NCBI GenBank assembly: GCA_903902705.1
Contig: CAIUVX010000079.1
Location: forward strand, 1 to 64,000
Direction of reading: 5' to 3'
DNA from: an uncultured Methylococcales bacterium
GTDB taxonomy: Bacteria; Pseudomonadota; Gammaproteobacteria; Methylococcales; Methylomonadaceae
Length of the DNA stretch: 64,000 nt
Under the pieces are notes generated by a model. That model had not been told where the DNA came from. It searched no databases and worked only from the letters and a program-made list of their open reading frames with translations. Numbering within the stretch: position 1 is the first letter of the stretch; each line of letters opens with the position of its first letter. Positions 35,884 through 44,582 of the stretch are shown in pieces. Position numbers and translations under genes: made by a program.

Positions 35884-37023
35884 ATGATAAATACGCCAAT
35901 AAATCCAGATTTACTGCCTGTATTAGAAGTCTTCAAGCAAGATGATGGTCAAGTGTGTGTCAAATTATCAGGTTGTTGGAATTTGCGTAGTTTGTCGATG
36001 AATGTGGATATACAGCAAAAACTCAAAAACATCAGCGCAAATAAAACCCAACAATGGGATATGCGTTGTGTAGATATGTTAGATAGCGGTGCAGCTTTGA
36101 TACTTTGGCAAGCATGGGGCGAAAAAATGCCGAGTGCGTTGCAAATAAAGCCTGAACATCAAGGCTTATTCGCCCGTTGGCAAGCACAATCTGTTGGTAC
36201 TATTGAAGTCACGCCGTTTCGTTTTCGTTCGCTGTTAGAGCATTGCGGTCAAACTGCGGTAAACTTTTGGATACAGGTATTGAGTTTTTTAAGCTTATTA
36301 GGGCAGTTGGTGCTGGATAGTATTTATTTATTAACCCATCCACAAGATATTCCTTGGGCAGAAATCTCTATCACGATTTACGATGCAGGAGTCAGAGCCT
36401 TAGGTATCACGGCATTGGTGGGTTTTTTAATTGGTATTGTGTTAAGTTATTTATCAGCTCTGCAATTAAAAATGTTCGGTGCGGAAATTTATATTATCAA
36501 TATTTTAGGCTTGAGCATTATTCGTGAATTAGGTCCATTATTGGCAGCTATTTTAGTTGCAGGGCGTTCGGGTTCTGCCATGAGTGCGCAAATTGGTATT
36601 ATGCGAGTGACTGAGGAATTAGACGCGCTATCAGCAATGGGTATTTCGCATTCTGTGCGCTTGGTTTTTCCTAAGGTGATGGCATTGACTATTGTATTGC
36701 CTCTGTTAAGTATTTGGACGAGCATCACAGCATTACTGGGTGGTATGTTTGCCGCGCAAACGACATTGGATATAAGTGTAATGCAGTTTTTTATGAAACT
36801 ACCCGATGTTGTGCCATTGCTCAATGTGTTTATTGGTTTAATTAAAAGTGCGACTTTTGGTTTATTTATCGCCCTGATTGCCTGCCATTTTGGTTTTCGT
36901 ATTAAACCGAATACCGAAAGTTTGGGTAATGAAACCACTAATTCTGTGGTTGCTGCGATTACCATTGTGATTATGGTGGACGCAGTGTTTGCTATTTTAT
37001 TTATGCGTGTCGGAATGCCATGA
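35884..37023 (+). CDS. MlaE-family ABC lipid transporter permease with STAS-like N-terminus
   Basis: 379 residues. The first 100 resemble a STAS domain (VCVKLSGCWNLRSL...WDMRCVDMLDSGAALILWQAW). The rest is a MlaE/YrbE permease: GVRALGITALVGFLIGIVLSYLSA, IIRELGPLLAAILVAGRSGSAMSAQIGIMRVTEELDAL and ITIVIMVDAVFAILF are diagnostic. By family it forms the inner-membrane core of a phospholipid transporter between the inner and outer membranes. Its stop overlaps the ATPase start (ATGA). No strong ribosome site; the preceding palindrome lies about 48 bases upstream. Confidence 0.92.
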   Translation: MINTPINPDLLPVLEVFKQDDGQVCVKLSGCWNLRSLSMNVDIQQKLKNISANKTQQWDMRCVDMLDSGAALILWQAWGEKMPSALQIKPEHQGLFARWQAQSVGTIEVTPFRFRSLLEHCGQTAVNFWIQVLSFLSLLGQLVLDSIYLLTHPQDIPWAEISITIYDAGVRALGITALVGFLIGIVLSYLSALQLKMFGAEIYIINILGLSIIRELGPLLAAILVAGRSGSAMSAQIGIMRVTEELDALSAMGISHSVRLVFPKVMALTIVLPLLSIWTSITALLGGMFAAQTTLDISVMQFFMKLPDVVPLLNVFIGLIKSATFGLFIALIACHFGFRIKPNTESLGNETTNSVVAAITIVIMVDAVFAILFMRVGMP

Positions 37024-37781
37024 GTGTAAGCTACGCAATTGAACTTAAGCATTTGTGGACGCATTTTGGTGATAAAGTCATTCATCAAGACCTTAATTTG
37101 TGTTTGTCCGCAGGAGAAATACTAGGCTTGGTGGGCGCGTCTGGCTGTGGTAAAACTACTCTGTTGCGCGAAATTATCGGTTTGCATTCACCTAGTCAAG
37201 GTGAGATTTTCGTCTTGGGACAATCTATCAGTGAAGCGAATCAGGGGCAAACGTTACTCAGTAGTTTCGGAGTATTATTTCAAAAAGGCGCGTTATTCAG
37301 TGCGCTGGATGTATTTGATAATATCGCTTTTCCGCTACGCGAATTGGGCTTTCATGATGAAAACCTCGTGCATCGTTTAGTATTTATGAAACTTATTATG
37401 GTGGGATTAACTGAAAGTGACGCACGTTTGATGCCAGCGGATTTATCTGGCGGTATGATTAAACGCGTGGCACTAGCGCGGGCGTTGATTTTAGAACCGA
37501 GTATATTGTTGTTAGATGAGCCTACTGCGGGCTTAGACCCGATTGCCAGTCAAGATTTTGTTGATTTACTCGCTGAACTGCATAAAGAACTTAATTTCAC
37601 CGCAGTAATGGTCACGCATGATTTAGATGTTCTGCGTGATTTATGTACTCAAGTGGCAGTGTTAGCGGAGCATCAGCTCGTGGCTTTTGGAACGCTAGAC
37701 GGGGTGTTGGCGTGTCAACATACTTTTGTTAAACAATTTTTTCACAATAAACGCGCAGAGCGGGTATTTCGTTATGGGTAG
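37020..37781 (+). CDS. MlaF-family ABC transporter ATPase
   Basis: 253 residues. Walker A GASGCGKTTLL, signature LSGGMIKRVALARA, Walker B ILLLDEPTAGLDPI and the H-loop MVTHDLDV are all present. The LSGGM variant of the signature is typical of MlaF. It energises the lipid transporter formed with the 35884 permease. Overlaps its neighbours on both sides (4 and 8 bases). Confidence 0.93.
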   Translation: MSVSYAIELKHLWTHFGDKVIHQDLNLCLSAGEILGLVGASGCGKTTLLREIIGLHSPSQGEIFVLGQSISEANQGQTLLSSFGVLFQKGALFSALDVFDNIAFPLRELGFHDENLVHRLVFMKLIMVGLTESDARLMPADLSGGMIKRVALARALILEPSILLLDEPTAGLDPIASQDFVDLLAELHKELNFTAVMVTHDLDVLRDLCTQVAVLAEHQLVAFGTLDGVLACQHTFVKQFFHNKRAERVFRYG

Positions 37782-38712
37782 AAATAATCACGCATTGATG
37801 ACAGGTTTATTTTTGTTGGTGTTAGTCATTATCACCGCTGTCATTATTTTTTGGATGGGGCATTTTGATCGAAAGCGTAACACTTATACCATTGCTACCC
37901 GCGCTTCGGTGTCGGGGCTTAATCCGCAATCAACAGTATTCTTTCGTGGTATTGAGGTTGGTAAAGTCATCAGTGTGCAGTTTGATCCCAATGACTCAGG
38001 TATTATTTTGGTGCCGATTGAAGTTGATACCAAAATTGTACTCACCAAAGGCGTTTATGCAACATTGCGCTTAAAAGGCGTGACGGGGTTAACACAAATT
38101 GAATTAGCCGATGAAGGTAAAATTACCGAACGCTTACCCGATAATAACAGCGATACCGCTAATCGTATTCCTTTACGCGCCTCAATCACTGATAAATTAT
38201 TAGATTCAGGTGAACGCTTGTTGGCAAAAGGCGATCATATAATGACCCGCTTGGATGGCTTATTAAACGATGAAAACACCGAAAACATCGGCGATATTTT
38301 GGGAAATCTAAAAACGCTCAGCCAAAAATTGAACGATTTGAATAAAAGTATCGATACCGCACTGGCAGGTGTTCCCACCTTAACCCACGATGCCCAAGAT
38401 ACCTTAAAACACATCAATCATTTAACCAATGAATTACAAACCTTAAGCAAAGAACTGCGCGTATTGAGTGTTAAAACAGGCAACTTTACCGATAAAGCAG
38501 GGCAGTTTGCGGATACGGGCAAAAACATAGGCGATATGATGATGCAATCCACCTTACCCAAAATGAACACACTGCTGACAGAATTACAATCGACTTCACA
38601 ACAGGTGAAAAGTACCGCTACCTTGCTAGAAAACAACCCCCAGTCACTGTTACTAGGGCCTAAGTCCTCAGAACCAGGGCCAGGTGAAGCAGGTTATGAG
38701 GAGAGCAAATGA
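37774..38712 (+). CDS. MlaD-family MCE-domain protein
   Basis: 312 residues from ATG 37774, which overlaps the ATPase stop by 8 bases; the earlier track start lies inside the ATPase gene. One N-terminal membrane helix (LMTGLFLLVLVIITAVIIFWMG), then the MCE domain (TRASVSGLNPQSTVFFRGIEVGKVISVQF), then a long helical region (LNKSIDTALAGVPTLTHDAQDTLKHINHLTNELQTL) that would span the periplasm. By family it binds lipid as an oligomeric ring attached to the permease. Confidence 0.92.
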   Translation: MGRNNHALMTGLFLLVLVIITAVIIFWMGHFDRKRNTYTIATRASVSGLNPQSTVFFRGIEVGKVISVQFDPNDSGIILVPIEVDTKIVLTKGVYATLRLKGVTGLTQIELADEGKITERLPDNNSDTANRIPLRASITDKLLDSGERLLAKGDHIMTRLDGLLNDENTENIGDILGNLKTLSQKLNDLNKSIDTALAGVPTLTHDAQDTLKHINHLTNELQTLSKELRVLSVKTGNFTDKAGQFADTGKNIGDMMMQSTLPKMNTLLTELQSTSQQVKSTATLLENNPQSLLLGPKSSEPGPGEAGYEESK

Positions 38713-39251
38713 AACAATTAGTTATCGGCTTGATAATCCTGCTTAGCGCGGCGTGTAGTCTCACTAACAAGCAACCTGCACGGCATGATTTTGGTTTATA
38801 TACTTTGCCGACAGGGACACAATCACTGGAAAAATCAGAGATTAGCATTGATTCACCCGCATGGCTTGCCAATGAATGTATTCAGTTTCGCTTACTTTAT
38901 TCTGAACCCACACGGCTACGCTGTTACAGTTTAGATCAATGGATCGCGCCACCGTCCGAATTGTTTAAACAACAATTACAAACTAGCATGAACCCCACAA
39001 AACAGCGATTACAGATTCAACTACTCAATTTTGAACAGCAATTCGACAGTCCGAAGCAAGCGCGAGTCGTGCTAGCTATGGTAGTTAATACTTACCAGCC
39101 ACAGAGCGATCGTCTTATCGCAACGCAAATTTTTAAATTAGAACAGACTAGCGCAAGCCCAGACGCGGCAGGAGCTGTGCTAGGATTTACACAATTAACG
39201 CGCCAAGCAACCGATAAAATTCAGCATTGGTTGATAAATTTAGCGAACTAA
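38709..39251 (+). CDS. ABC-type transport auxiliary lipoprotein (PqiC/YmbA-like)
   Basis: 180 residues with a lipoprotein signal (VIGLIILLSAAC). The mature part shows the family pattern FGLYTLP near the start and a distal beta-alpha-beta region (RLQIQLLNFEQQFDSPKQARVVLAMVVN). Overlaps the MCE gene by 4 bases, completing a four-gene lipid-transport operon. Probably sits at the outer membrane and docks the MCE tunnel. Confidence 0.88.
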   Translation: MKQLVIGLIILLSAACSLTNKQPARHDFGLYTLPTGTQSLEKSEISIDSPAWLANECIQFRLLYSEPTRLRCYSLDQWIAPPSELFKQQLQTSMNPTKQRLQIQLLNFEQQFDSPKQARVVLAMVVNTYQPQSDRLIATQIFKLEQTSASPDAAGAVLGFTQLTRQATDKIQHWLINLAN

Positions 39252-39344
39252 ATTATTAACTATCGACAACAACTTGGTTTTTGAAATACTACATTGGGTA
39301 TAATTCCCAGTTGACACCTACAATCCCTTATTAATGCACTAGAT

Positions 39345-41231
39345 ATGTCCACATCCAGCACATCTCATTCTAAAAACCATCTCATACAAATGTCCCTAGG
39401 CGCGATAGGCGTAGTCTTTGGTGATATTGGTACTAGCCCGTTATATGCAGTTAAAGAAGTTTTTGGCGATCATTTACAGATTGATAGAATCCATGTATTA
39501 GGGGTGTTATCGCTGATTCTTTGGTCATTATCCTTAGTGGTTGCCATTAAATACGCCACCTTTATTATGCGAGCTAATAATAAAGGCGAAGGCGGAATCA
39601 TGGCACTGATGTCCTTAGCGTTGAACAGCTCCAAAGATTCGCTCAAACTTAAAGGCTTTATTTTGACCATTGGTTTATTTGGTGCAGCCTTATTTTATGG
39701 CGACGGCATTATCACCCCCGCTATTTCGGTATTAAGTGCGGTTGAAGGCTTGCAAATTGTAGCACCTAAATCCAGTCATTATGTGCTGCCCATTACTATT
39801 GCTGTACTGGGTGGCTTATTTGTTTTGCAATCTAAGGGAACAGGAAAAGTAGGCATTTTATTTATGCCGATTATGTGTATTTGGTTTACGGTTCTGGCTG
39901 TTTTGGGGGTTATCAACATCCTTAAAGTACCCGATGTACTCATGGCAGTTAACCCCTATTATGCGGTACATTTATTAATTGAACTTGGCTGGAAAGGTTT
40001 GTTAATTATGGGTTCAGTGGTGTTGGCAATCACAGGCGCGGAAGCGTTATATGCCGATATGGGACATTTTGGTTTAAAGCCGATTCGTTATGCGTGGTTT
40101 GGTTTTGTGTTTCCCGCCCTGTTACTGAATTATTTTGGACAAGGCGCGTTATTACTAGAGCATCCTGAAGCAGTAAAAAATCCATTTTATTTATTAGCTC
40201 CCCATTGGGCAATGTATCCGCTATTAGTATTAGCAACATTTGCCTCAGTAATTGCCTCGCAAGCCGTTATTTCAGGCGCGTTTTCAGTGACAAGGCAAGC
40301 GATACAATTAGGCTATTGTCCGCGCATGAAAATCTTACACACCTCAGGACGAGAAATTGGACAAGTGTATTTGCCGACCGTTAACTGGCTATTGATGGTC
40401 TGCGTATTTGTTGTGGTATTGAGCTTTCAATCCTCATCCGCACTGGCTTCCGCTTACGGTATTGCGGTGACAGGAACGATGATTATCGATACCGTATTAG
40501 CGTTTATAGTCATTCAGAGACTATGGCAATGGAAAAAATCAACCAGTATTTTATTTTTAGCCACCTTTTTAACGGTCGATTTTTTATTTTTATTTGCCAA
40601 CAGTTTAAAAATTCCCACAGGCGGTTGGTTGCCATTAGTAATAGGCACAGTGTTATTTTTAATTATGACAACATGGATTAAAGGTCGGGCTTTACTTGCC
40701 AAGTATGCCGATGAAAATCGGGTATTGTTTGAGGATTTAGAAGAAAAAGTTCTGCATCATCCAGCGGTTGTCACCCAAGGTACGGCGGTTTATTTAGCCA
40801 AAACCCTGCATGGTGTGCCGCAAGTATTTTTGCATAATTTTGAACATAACCATGTGCTGCATGAACAAATCATTGTATTGACCATCGTCACCAAAGATGA
40901 ACCTTATATCGATTATGAACACCGTATCAAAATTCGCAATTTCGGTAAAAATCATAATTTTTACCGCATAAAATTTTATTATGGGTTTCAACAAGACCCT
41001 GATGTAAGACAAGATTTAGCTCTTTGTGCGAAAGCAGGTATTGATTTGGATTTTAATAACACCTCATTTTTTATTGGTAGTGAACAACTTACTTTCAAAA
41101 AAAGAACTCCGTTACCCGAATGGCGTAAATCCTTGTTTTTATTTTTATTTAACAATGCCGCCAGTGCGATAGACTTTTTTAGAATCCCTGTTGAGCGAGT
41201 GATCGAACTTGGTATTCGCATTGATCTTTAA
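39345..41231 (+). CDS. kup: Low-affinity potassium transporter Kup
   Basis: 628 residues, the usual Kup length. N-terminal SLGAIGVVFGDIGTSPLYAVKEVF and ANNKGEGGIMALMSLAL are diagnostic. About twelve membrane helices cover residues 15-430, followed by a soluble C-terminal domain (HHPAVVTQGTAVYLAKTLHGVPQVFLHNFEHNHVLHEQ). By family it takes up K+ with protons. Transcribed on its own, 93 bases after the lipid-transport operon; no clear ribosome site. Confidence 0.95.
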   Translation: MSTSSTSHSKNHLIQMSLGAIGVVFGDIGTSPLYAVKEVFGDHLQIDRIHVLGVLSLILWSLSLVVAIKYATFIMRANNKGEGGIMALMSLALNSSKDSLKLKGFILTIGLFGAALFYGDGIITPAISVLSAVEGLQIVAPKSSHYVLPITIAVLGGLFVLQSKGTGKVGILFMPIMCIWFTVLAVLGVINILKVPDVLMAVNPYYAVHLLIELGWKGLLIMGSVVLAITGAEALYADMGHFGLKPIRYAWFGFVFPALLLNYFGQGALLLEHPEAVKNPFYLLAPHWAMYPLLVLATFASVIASQAVISGAFSVTRQAIQLGYCPRMKILHTSGREIGQVYLPTVNWLLMVCVFVVVLSFQSSSALASAYGIAVTGTMIIDTVLAFIVIQRLWQWKKSTSILFLATFLTVDFLFLFANSLKIPTGGWLPLVIGTVLFLIMTTWIKGRALLAKYADENRVLFEDLEEKVLHHPAVVTQGTAVYLAKTLHGVPQVFLHNFEHNHVLHEQIIVLTIVTKDEPYIDYEHRIKIRNFGKNHNFYRIKFYYGFQQDPDVRQDLALCAKAGIDLDFNNTSFFIGSEQLTFKKRTPLPEWRKSLFLFLFNNAASAIDFFRIPVERVIELGIRIDL

Positions 41232-41601
41232 CTCGTAACATATAATGCTACTGGAGTGCAGGCTTTGCCTGCAAGTGCAAGCAGAGCTTGTATTCTGCCT
41301 TAAGTCCAGCATTACATTTTTAGCACTACCAATTTTTTAGCGTCCAATTACCAGATAAAATTTAATATTGTATTCAAACTGGTTTAGCGATACGTTATCA
41401 ATGGCTTAAGAACACATCGAACAACTAATAAAGCAGCGAGTATTGGCAAAAATTTGGACAACGTAAAAATGGAGAATAATCACATCATAATACTCTGAGC
41501 TTTAATTTCGTTTGCCTCCTAATTTTAAAGTCAGGAGTAAGACTAAAGTTTGTCGGGAGTTCTTATGCCAACTCGATAATAACTTTAGTAGAGGACGTGT
41601 T
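41232..41601. other. 370-base intergenic region with REP-like hairpin
   Basis: Begins with a hairpin repeat (41258-41274, TGCAGGCTTTGCCTGCA) followed by GCAAGCAGAGCTTG, an arrangement seen in REP-type repeats. The remainder is AT-rich leader for the 41602 gene. The ORF-track start at 41512 lies in this gap and has no ribosome site. Confidence 0.6.
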
Positions 41602-42894
41602 ATGCAACAGAATCCTATGACGGTGATAACGGCAATTAAGCCCAATTCGCTGCAAGCGTTAACAGACTATCTGAAGCCAATTGGCAAAGATATAAAGAAA
41701 AATGACGTTATTCAGTTTTCCCATTATCAGCAACTACATTACTGTAGTTTTTTTATTATTCCCAGCAATCATCCGTCAGGCAATCTATCTGCTACGCCTG
41801 CTTTATTGGTTTTTGAAGCCAATATTGACGGAGAAATCAGCACTTTTATCAACGATTTAATTAACGACAATTCGGTATTTATGAATACCGTTTATAGTTA
41901 TTGTCAGGATTATCAAGACAATGCCCACCTAGGCTCTTATTTACTCAGCCATGATTACGGCGCGAATGCCTTTTATGTCGCCCATCCTGGACAAGCTCGC
42001 AATGTCATTTATGAGCAACAACAATTGCGCAAAGACATTGAACAGTATGTTGATGCTAACCGTTCTACGCTGCTGGAACAACCCGAAAAAATACGCGAGA
42101 CTATCGCTAATCATTTTTCTTCTACCAGCAAACCCAAACCACAACCCTTTTTAAACAGCAATGGCGACATGATTTTCAAAGCCATATTAGCTGTGTTGGT
42201 ATTAACCTTATTGGGAGGGCTATTTGGTTTCTTGGGGTCAATAGCGCAAATAATAGCAATCGCTGTGTTAGTGTTGGCTGCTGTCTATGCGATAGTGCTA
42301 CGTTCACATGAATCTAGCGATAAGCAAGACAGTAGACCGTGGGAATCGCCCAATGTCAGTGCCGTTCAAGATGTCGAAGATCGTCAGTTACAAAATCATT
42401 TGACCAGTGTAATTGAAATTAAATCAGGCTGTTTTCGGTTACTGACTCTAAAAATTGTGCTGTTTGGTATCAATCTAGTTGCCAAATTGGTGGCGACTAA
42501 AGGTGATCTTAGCGGTATCGTCACCATTCATTTTGCCCGTTGGGTCATTCTACCCGATAAAAAACGTCTATTGTTTATGAGCAATTATGACGGCAGTTGG
42601 GAAAATTATCTGGGTGAGTTTATCGATCATGCTAGCCAAGGGCTAACAGCCGTATGGACTAACACCCAATTGGGTGAAAATCGCGGCTTTCCAGATACCA
42701 AGTGGCTATTTTTACAAGGAGGTTCACGCGATGAACAACGCTTTAAAGCCTTTGCCCGTAACAGTCAGCTAGCCGAATTGATTTGGTACAGTGCCTATCC
42801 CGATTTATCGGTTAAAAATATTGGCAATAACCGTAGCATACACGAAGGGCTATTCTCTTCTTCCAATCTGGCTGCTTGGCTTAAATGCTTATAA
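41602..42894 (+). CDS. Membrane-anchored protein partnered with DyP peroxidase, unknown function
   Basis: 430 residues from ATG 41602 (AGAGGA upstream). The first 100 residues read as an alpha/beta fold (AIKPNSLQALTDYLKPIG...YCSFFIIPS...ALLVFEANIDGEISTFINDLI) reminiscent of the ferredoxin-like fold of DyP domains but without haem motifs. Residues about 190-235 hold two adjacent membrane helices (AILAVLVLTLLGGLFGFLGSIAQIIAIAVLVLAAVYAIVL). The C-terminal half (HFARWVILPDKKRLLFMSNYDGSWENYLGEFIDHA) is conserved-looking. The DyP gene follows after 12 bases, so they probably form a functional pair, with this protein placing the peroxidase at the membrane. Confidence 0.8.
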   Translation: MQQNPMTVITAIKPNSLQALTDYLKPIGKDIKKNDVIQFSHYQQLHYCSFFIIPSNHPSGNLSATPALLVFEANIDGEISTFINDLINDNSVFMNTVYSYCQDYQDNAHLGSYLLSHDYGANAFYVAHPGQARNVIYEQQQLRKDIEQYVDANRSTLLEQPEKIRETIANHFSSTSKPKPQPFLNSNGDMIFKAILAVLVLTLLGGLFGFLGSIAQIIAIAVLVLAAVYAIVLRSHESSDKQDSRPWESPNVSAVQDVEDRQLQNHLTSVIEIKSGCFRLLTLKIVLFGINLVAKLVATKGDLSGIVTIHFARWVILPDKKRLLFMSNYDGSWENYLGEFIDHASQGLTAVWTNTQLGENRGFPDTKWLFLQGGSRDEQRFKAFARNSQLAELIWYSAYPDLSVKNIGNNRSIHEGLFSSSNLAAWLKCL

Positions 42895-42906
42895 AGGACA
42901 TTGACC

Positions 42907-44235
42907 ATGACAACCCTCAATTTACAAGACGTACAAGGCATCGTGTTTAGTGGTTATAACAAATACATGAGCTGCTCTAGTTATTATTTACTGCAAATCA
43001 ATGATGCAAAAAAAACCAAAGCGTGGTTAAAAAACCTGCTTGATCAAGGTCAAATCACTCACGGAGAAGATAAAGCCAACGACAGCACAGAAAATCGCTT
43101 GAACTTGGCGATTAGCTATTCAGGTCTGGAAAAACTACAACTCGATGAAGCCAGCTTAAACAGTTTTGAACGCTCATATCGTGAAGGAATGTACTCAGCA
43201 CACCGCTCAACGTTGTTAGGTGATCAAGATGGTGATGCCCCTGAACAATGGCTATGGGGCAATAAAGCCAATAGCGTGGACGTGTTAGTGCTATTATTTT
43301 CTAAGGATGCCAGCATTCATGCTGCCAGTCAGAAACAACACCAAGCCGCTTTTAAAAAGGCAGGGCTTAGCATCGTTTGGCATTTGGACGCTGGTGAAAA
43401 AAGACAAGATGCTGACGGTTTTGCCGTAGAACATTTTGGTTTTGCCGATGGTATTTCTGATCCGATCGTAGAAGGTTTTCCAACTGCTAGTGGCGCAGCA
43501 GCAATAGCAACGGGGGAATTTTTATTAGGTTATCCCAATCAATATGACGGTAAATTAACCCAAATCCCAATCAGTGAACAGTTTGGTACTAACGGGACTT
43601 ACCTAGTATTGCGCCAGTTGAAACAAGATGTTGCCGCGTTTTGGACATTCATGGATGAAGAAGCCGCACGGCAAGGCATTACTGCCGATTATCTCGCCGC
43701 TAAAATGGTTGGACGTTGGCAAAGTGGCGCGTTAGTAGAACCTAATCAAGACACCGATCCTAAAACTGTCAGTAACGATTTTGATTTCAGCAAAGACCCT
43801 GACGGTAAAGGTTGCCCATTCGGCGCACATATTCGTAGAGCCAATCCAAGAGCAGTAGGACTAGGCACTAGCGATGCGGAATCACTGACCGTCGCTAATC
43901 GCCATCGTTTGTTACGCCGTGGTCGTAGTTACGGCAAGGCACTGGAAAATCCCAGAAGCGATGACGGTCAAGAGCGTGGTTTAGTATTCATCTGTTTAAA
44001 CGCCAACATCGAACGACAATTTGAATTTGTGCAACACACTTGGATAAACAACGTCAAATTTGCAGGTTTATATGATGAAGACGATCCGTTAATTGGTCGT
44101 GTCGGCAATTTCACCATCCCAGATGAACCGCTACGCCGCCGCGTATGCGGTTTTCAACAATTCGTCTCTACACAAGGCGGTGGTTATTTCTTTTTGCCTA
44201 GCCTTAGCGCGTTGGGGATATTGGGCAATTCTTAA
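42907..44235 (+). CDS. DyP-type haem peroxidase
   Basis: 442 residues from ATG 42907 (AAAGGA upstream; the track's TTG at 42901 is less likely). Catalytic distal motif GFADGISDP (Asp near 181) and proximal haem region CPFGAHIRRANPR (His near 307) are intact. DyP peroxidases use hydrogen peroxide to oxidise dyes, lignin-type phenols or porphyrins. No Tat or Sec signal, so it acts in the cytoplasm or is carried by the membrane partner encoded just upstream. The long form and motif set fit the larger DyP class rather than EfeB. Confidence 0.92.
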   Translation: MTTLNLQDVQGIVFSGYNKYMSCSSYYLLQINDAKKTKAWLKNLLDQGQITHGEDKANDSTENRLNLAISYSGLEKLQLDEASLNSFERSYREGMYSAHRSTLLGDQDGDAPEQWLWGNKANSVDVLVLLFSKDASIHAASQKQHQAAFKKAGLSIVWHLDAGEKRQDADGFAVEHFGFADGISDPIVEGFPTASGAAAIATGEFLLGYPNQYDGKLTQIPISEQFGTNGTYLVLRQLKQDVAAFWTFMDEEAARQGITADYLAAKMVGRWQSGALVEPNQDTDPKTVSNDFDFSKDPDGKGCPFGAHIRRANPRAVGLGTSDAESLTVANRHRLLRRGRSYGKALENPRSDDGQERGLVFICLNANIERQFEFVQHTWINNVKFAGLYDEDDPLIGRVGNFTIPDEPLRRRVCGFQQFVSTQGGGYFFLPSLSALGILGNS

Positions 44236-44300
44236 GCGTGTTCCCAAGCTCTTGAGACTGTGAAAGAATTGATTGTTGGAGTCCAAACTATTTCGCTATG

Positions 44301-44385
44301 TAGGGTGGGCAAACAGCTCTATCGTTCGCCCACGCTGAATTGACATAAACTGGTGGGCAAGTAAAAAGACACTTGCCCACCCTAC
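44301..44385. repeat. About 85-bp nested inverted-repeat element (family C)
   Basis: Outer arms TAGGGTGGGCAA / TTGCCCACCCTA enclose two hairpins: GTGGGCAAAC...GTTCGCCCAC (44305-44333), nearly identical to 31480-31508, and GGTGGGCAAGT...ACTTGCCCACC (44352-44381). It lies between the DyP stop codon and an MMPL gene remnant. Confidence 0.85.
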
Positions 44386-44388
44386 CTA

Positions 44389-44553
44389 ACTTCCTTGGCT
44401 GTTGTCTTGTCCGCACTCACTACTTTATTAGCCTTTGGCTTGTTGGCGATTAGTTCAACTGAAATTGTCCATGCGTTTGGTTTTACGGTCGCGGTAGGTA
44501 TACTAACCGCATTGTTAGGTGCGCCGTTGTTGGGTTTAACACGCAAAAGTTAA
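44389..44553 (+). pseudogene. C-terminal remnant of an MMPL/RND-type exporter
   Basis: Open frame translating to TSLAVVLSALTTLLAFGLLA, then ISSTEIVHAFGFTVAVGILTALLGAPLLGL and a stop. This is the last two membrane helices of predicted MMPL-family exporters (typical: LSALTTLLAFGLLALSSTP..HAFGLTV). Everything upstream is missing and the family C repeat abuts the break. It was too short and lacked a start for the ORF track. Confidence 0.75.
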
Positions 44554-44582
44554 TGCTAAATACTGGGCGTTATGGGGGATGG

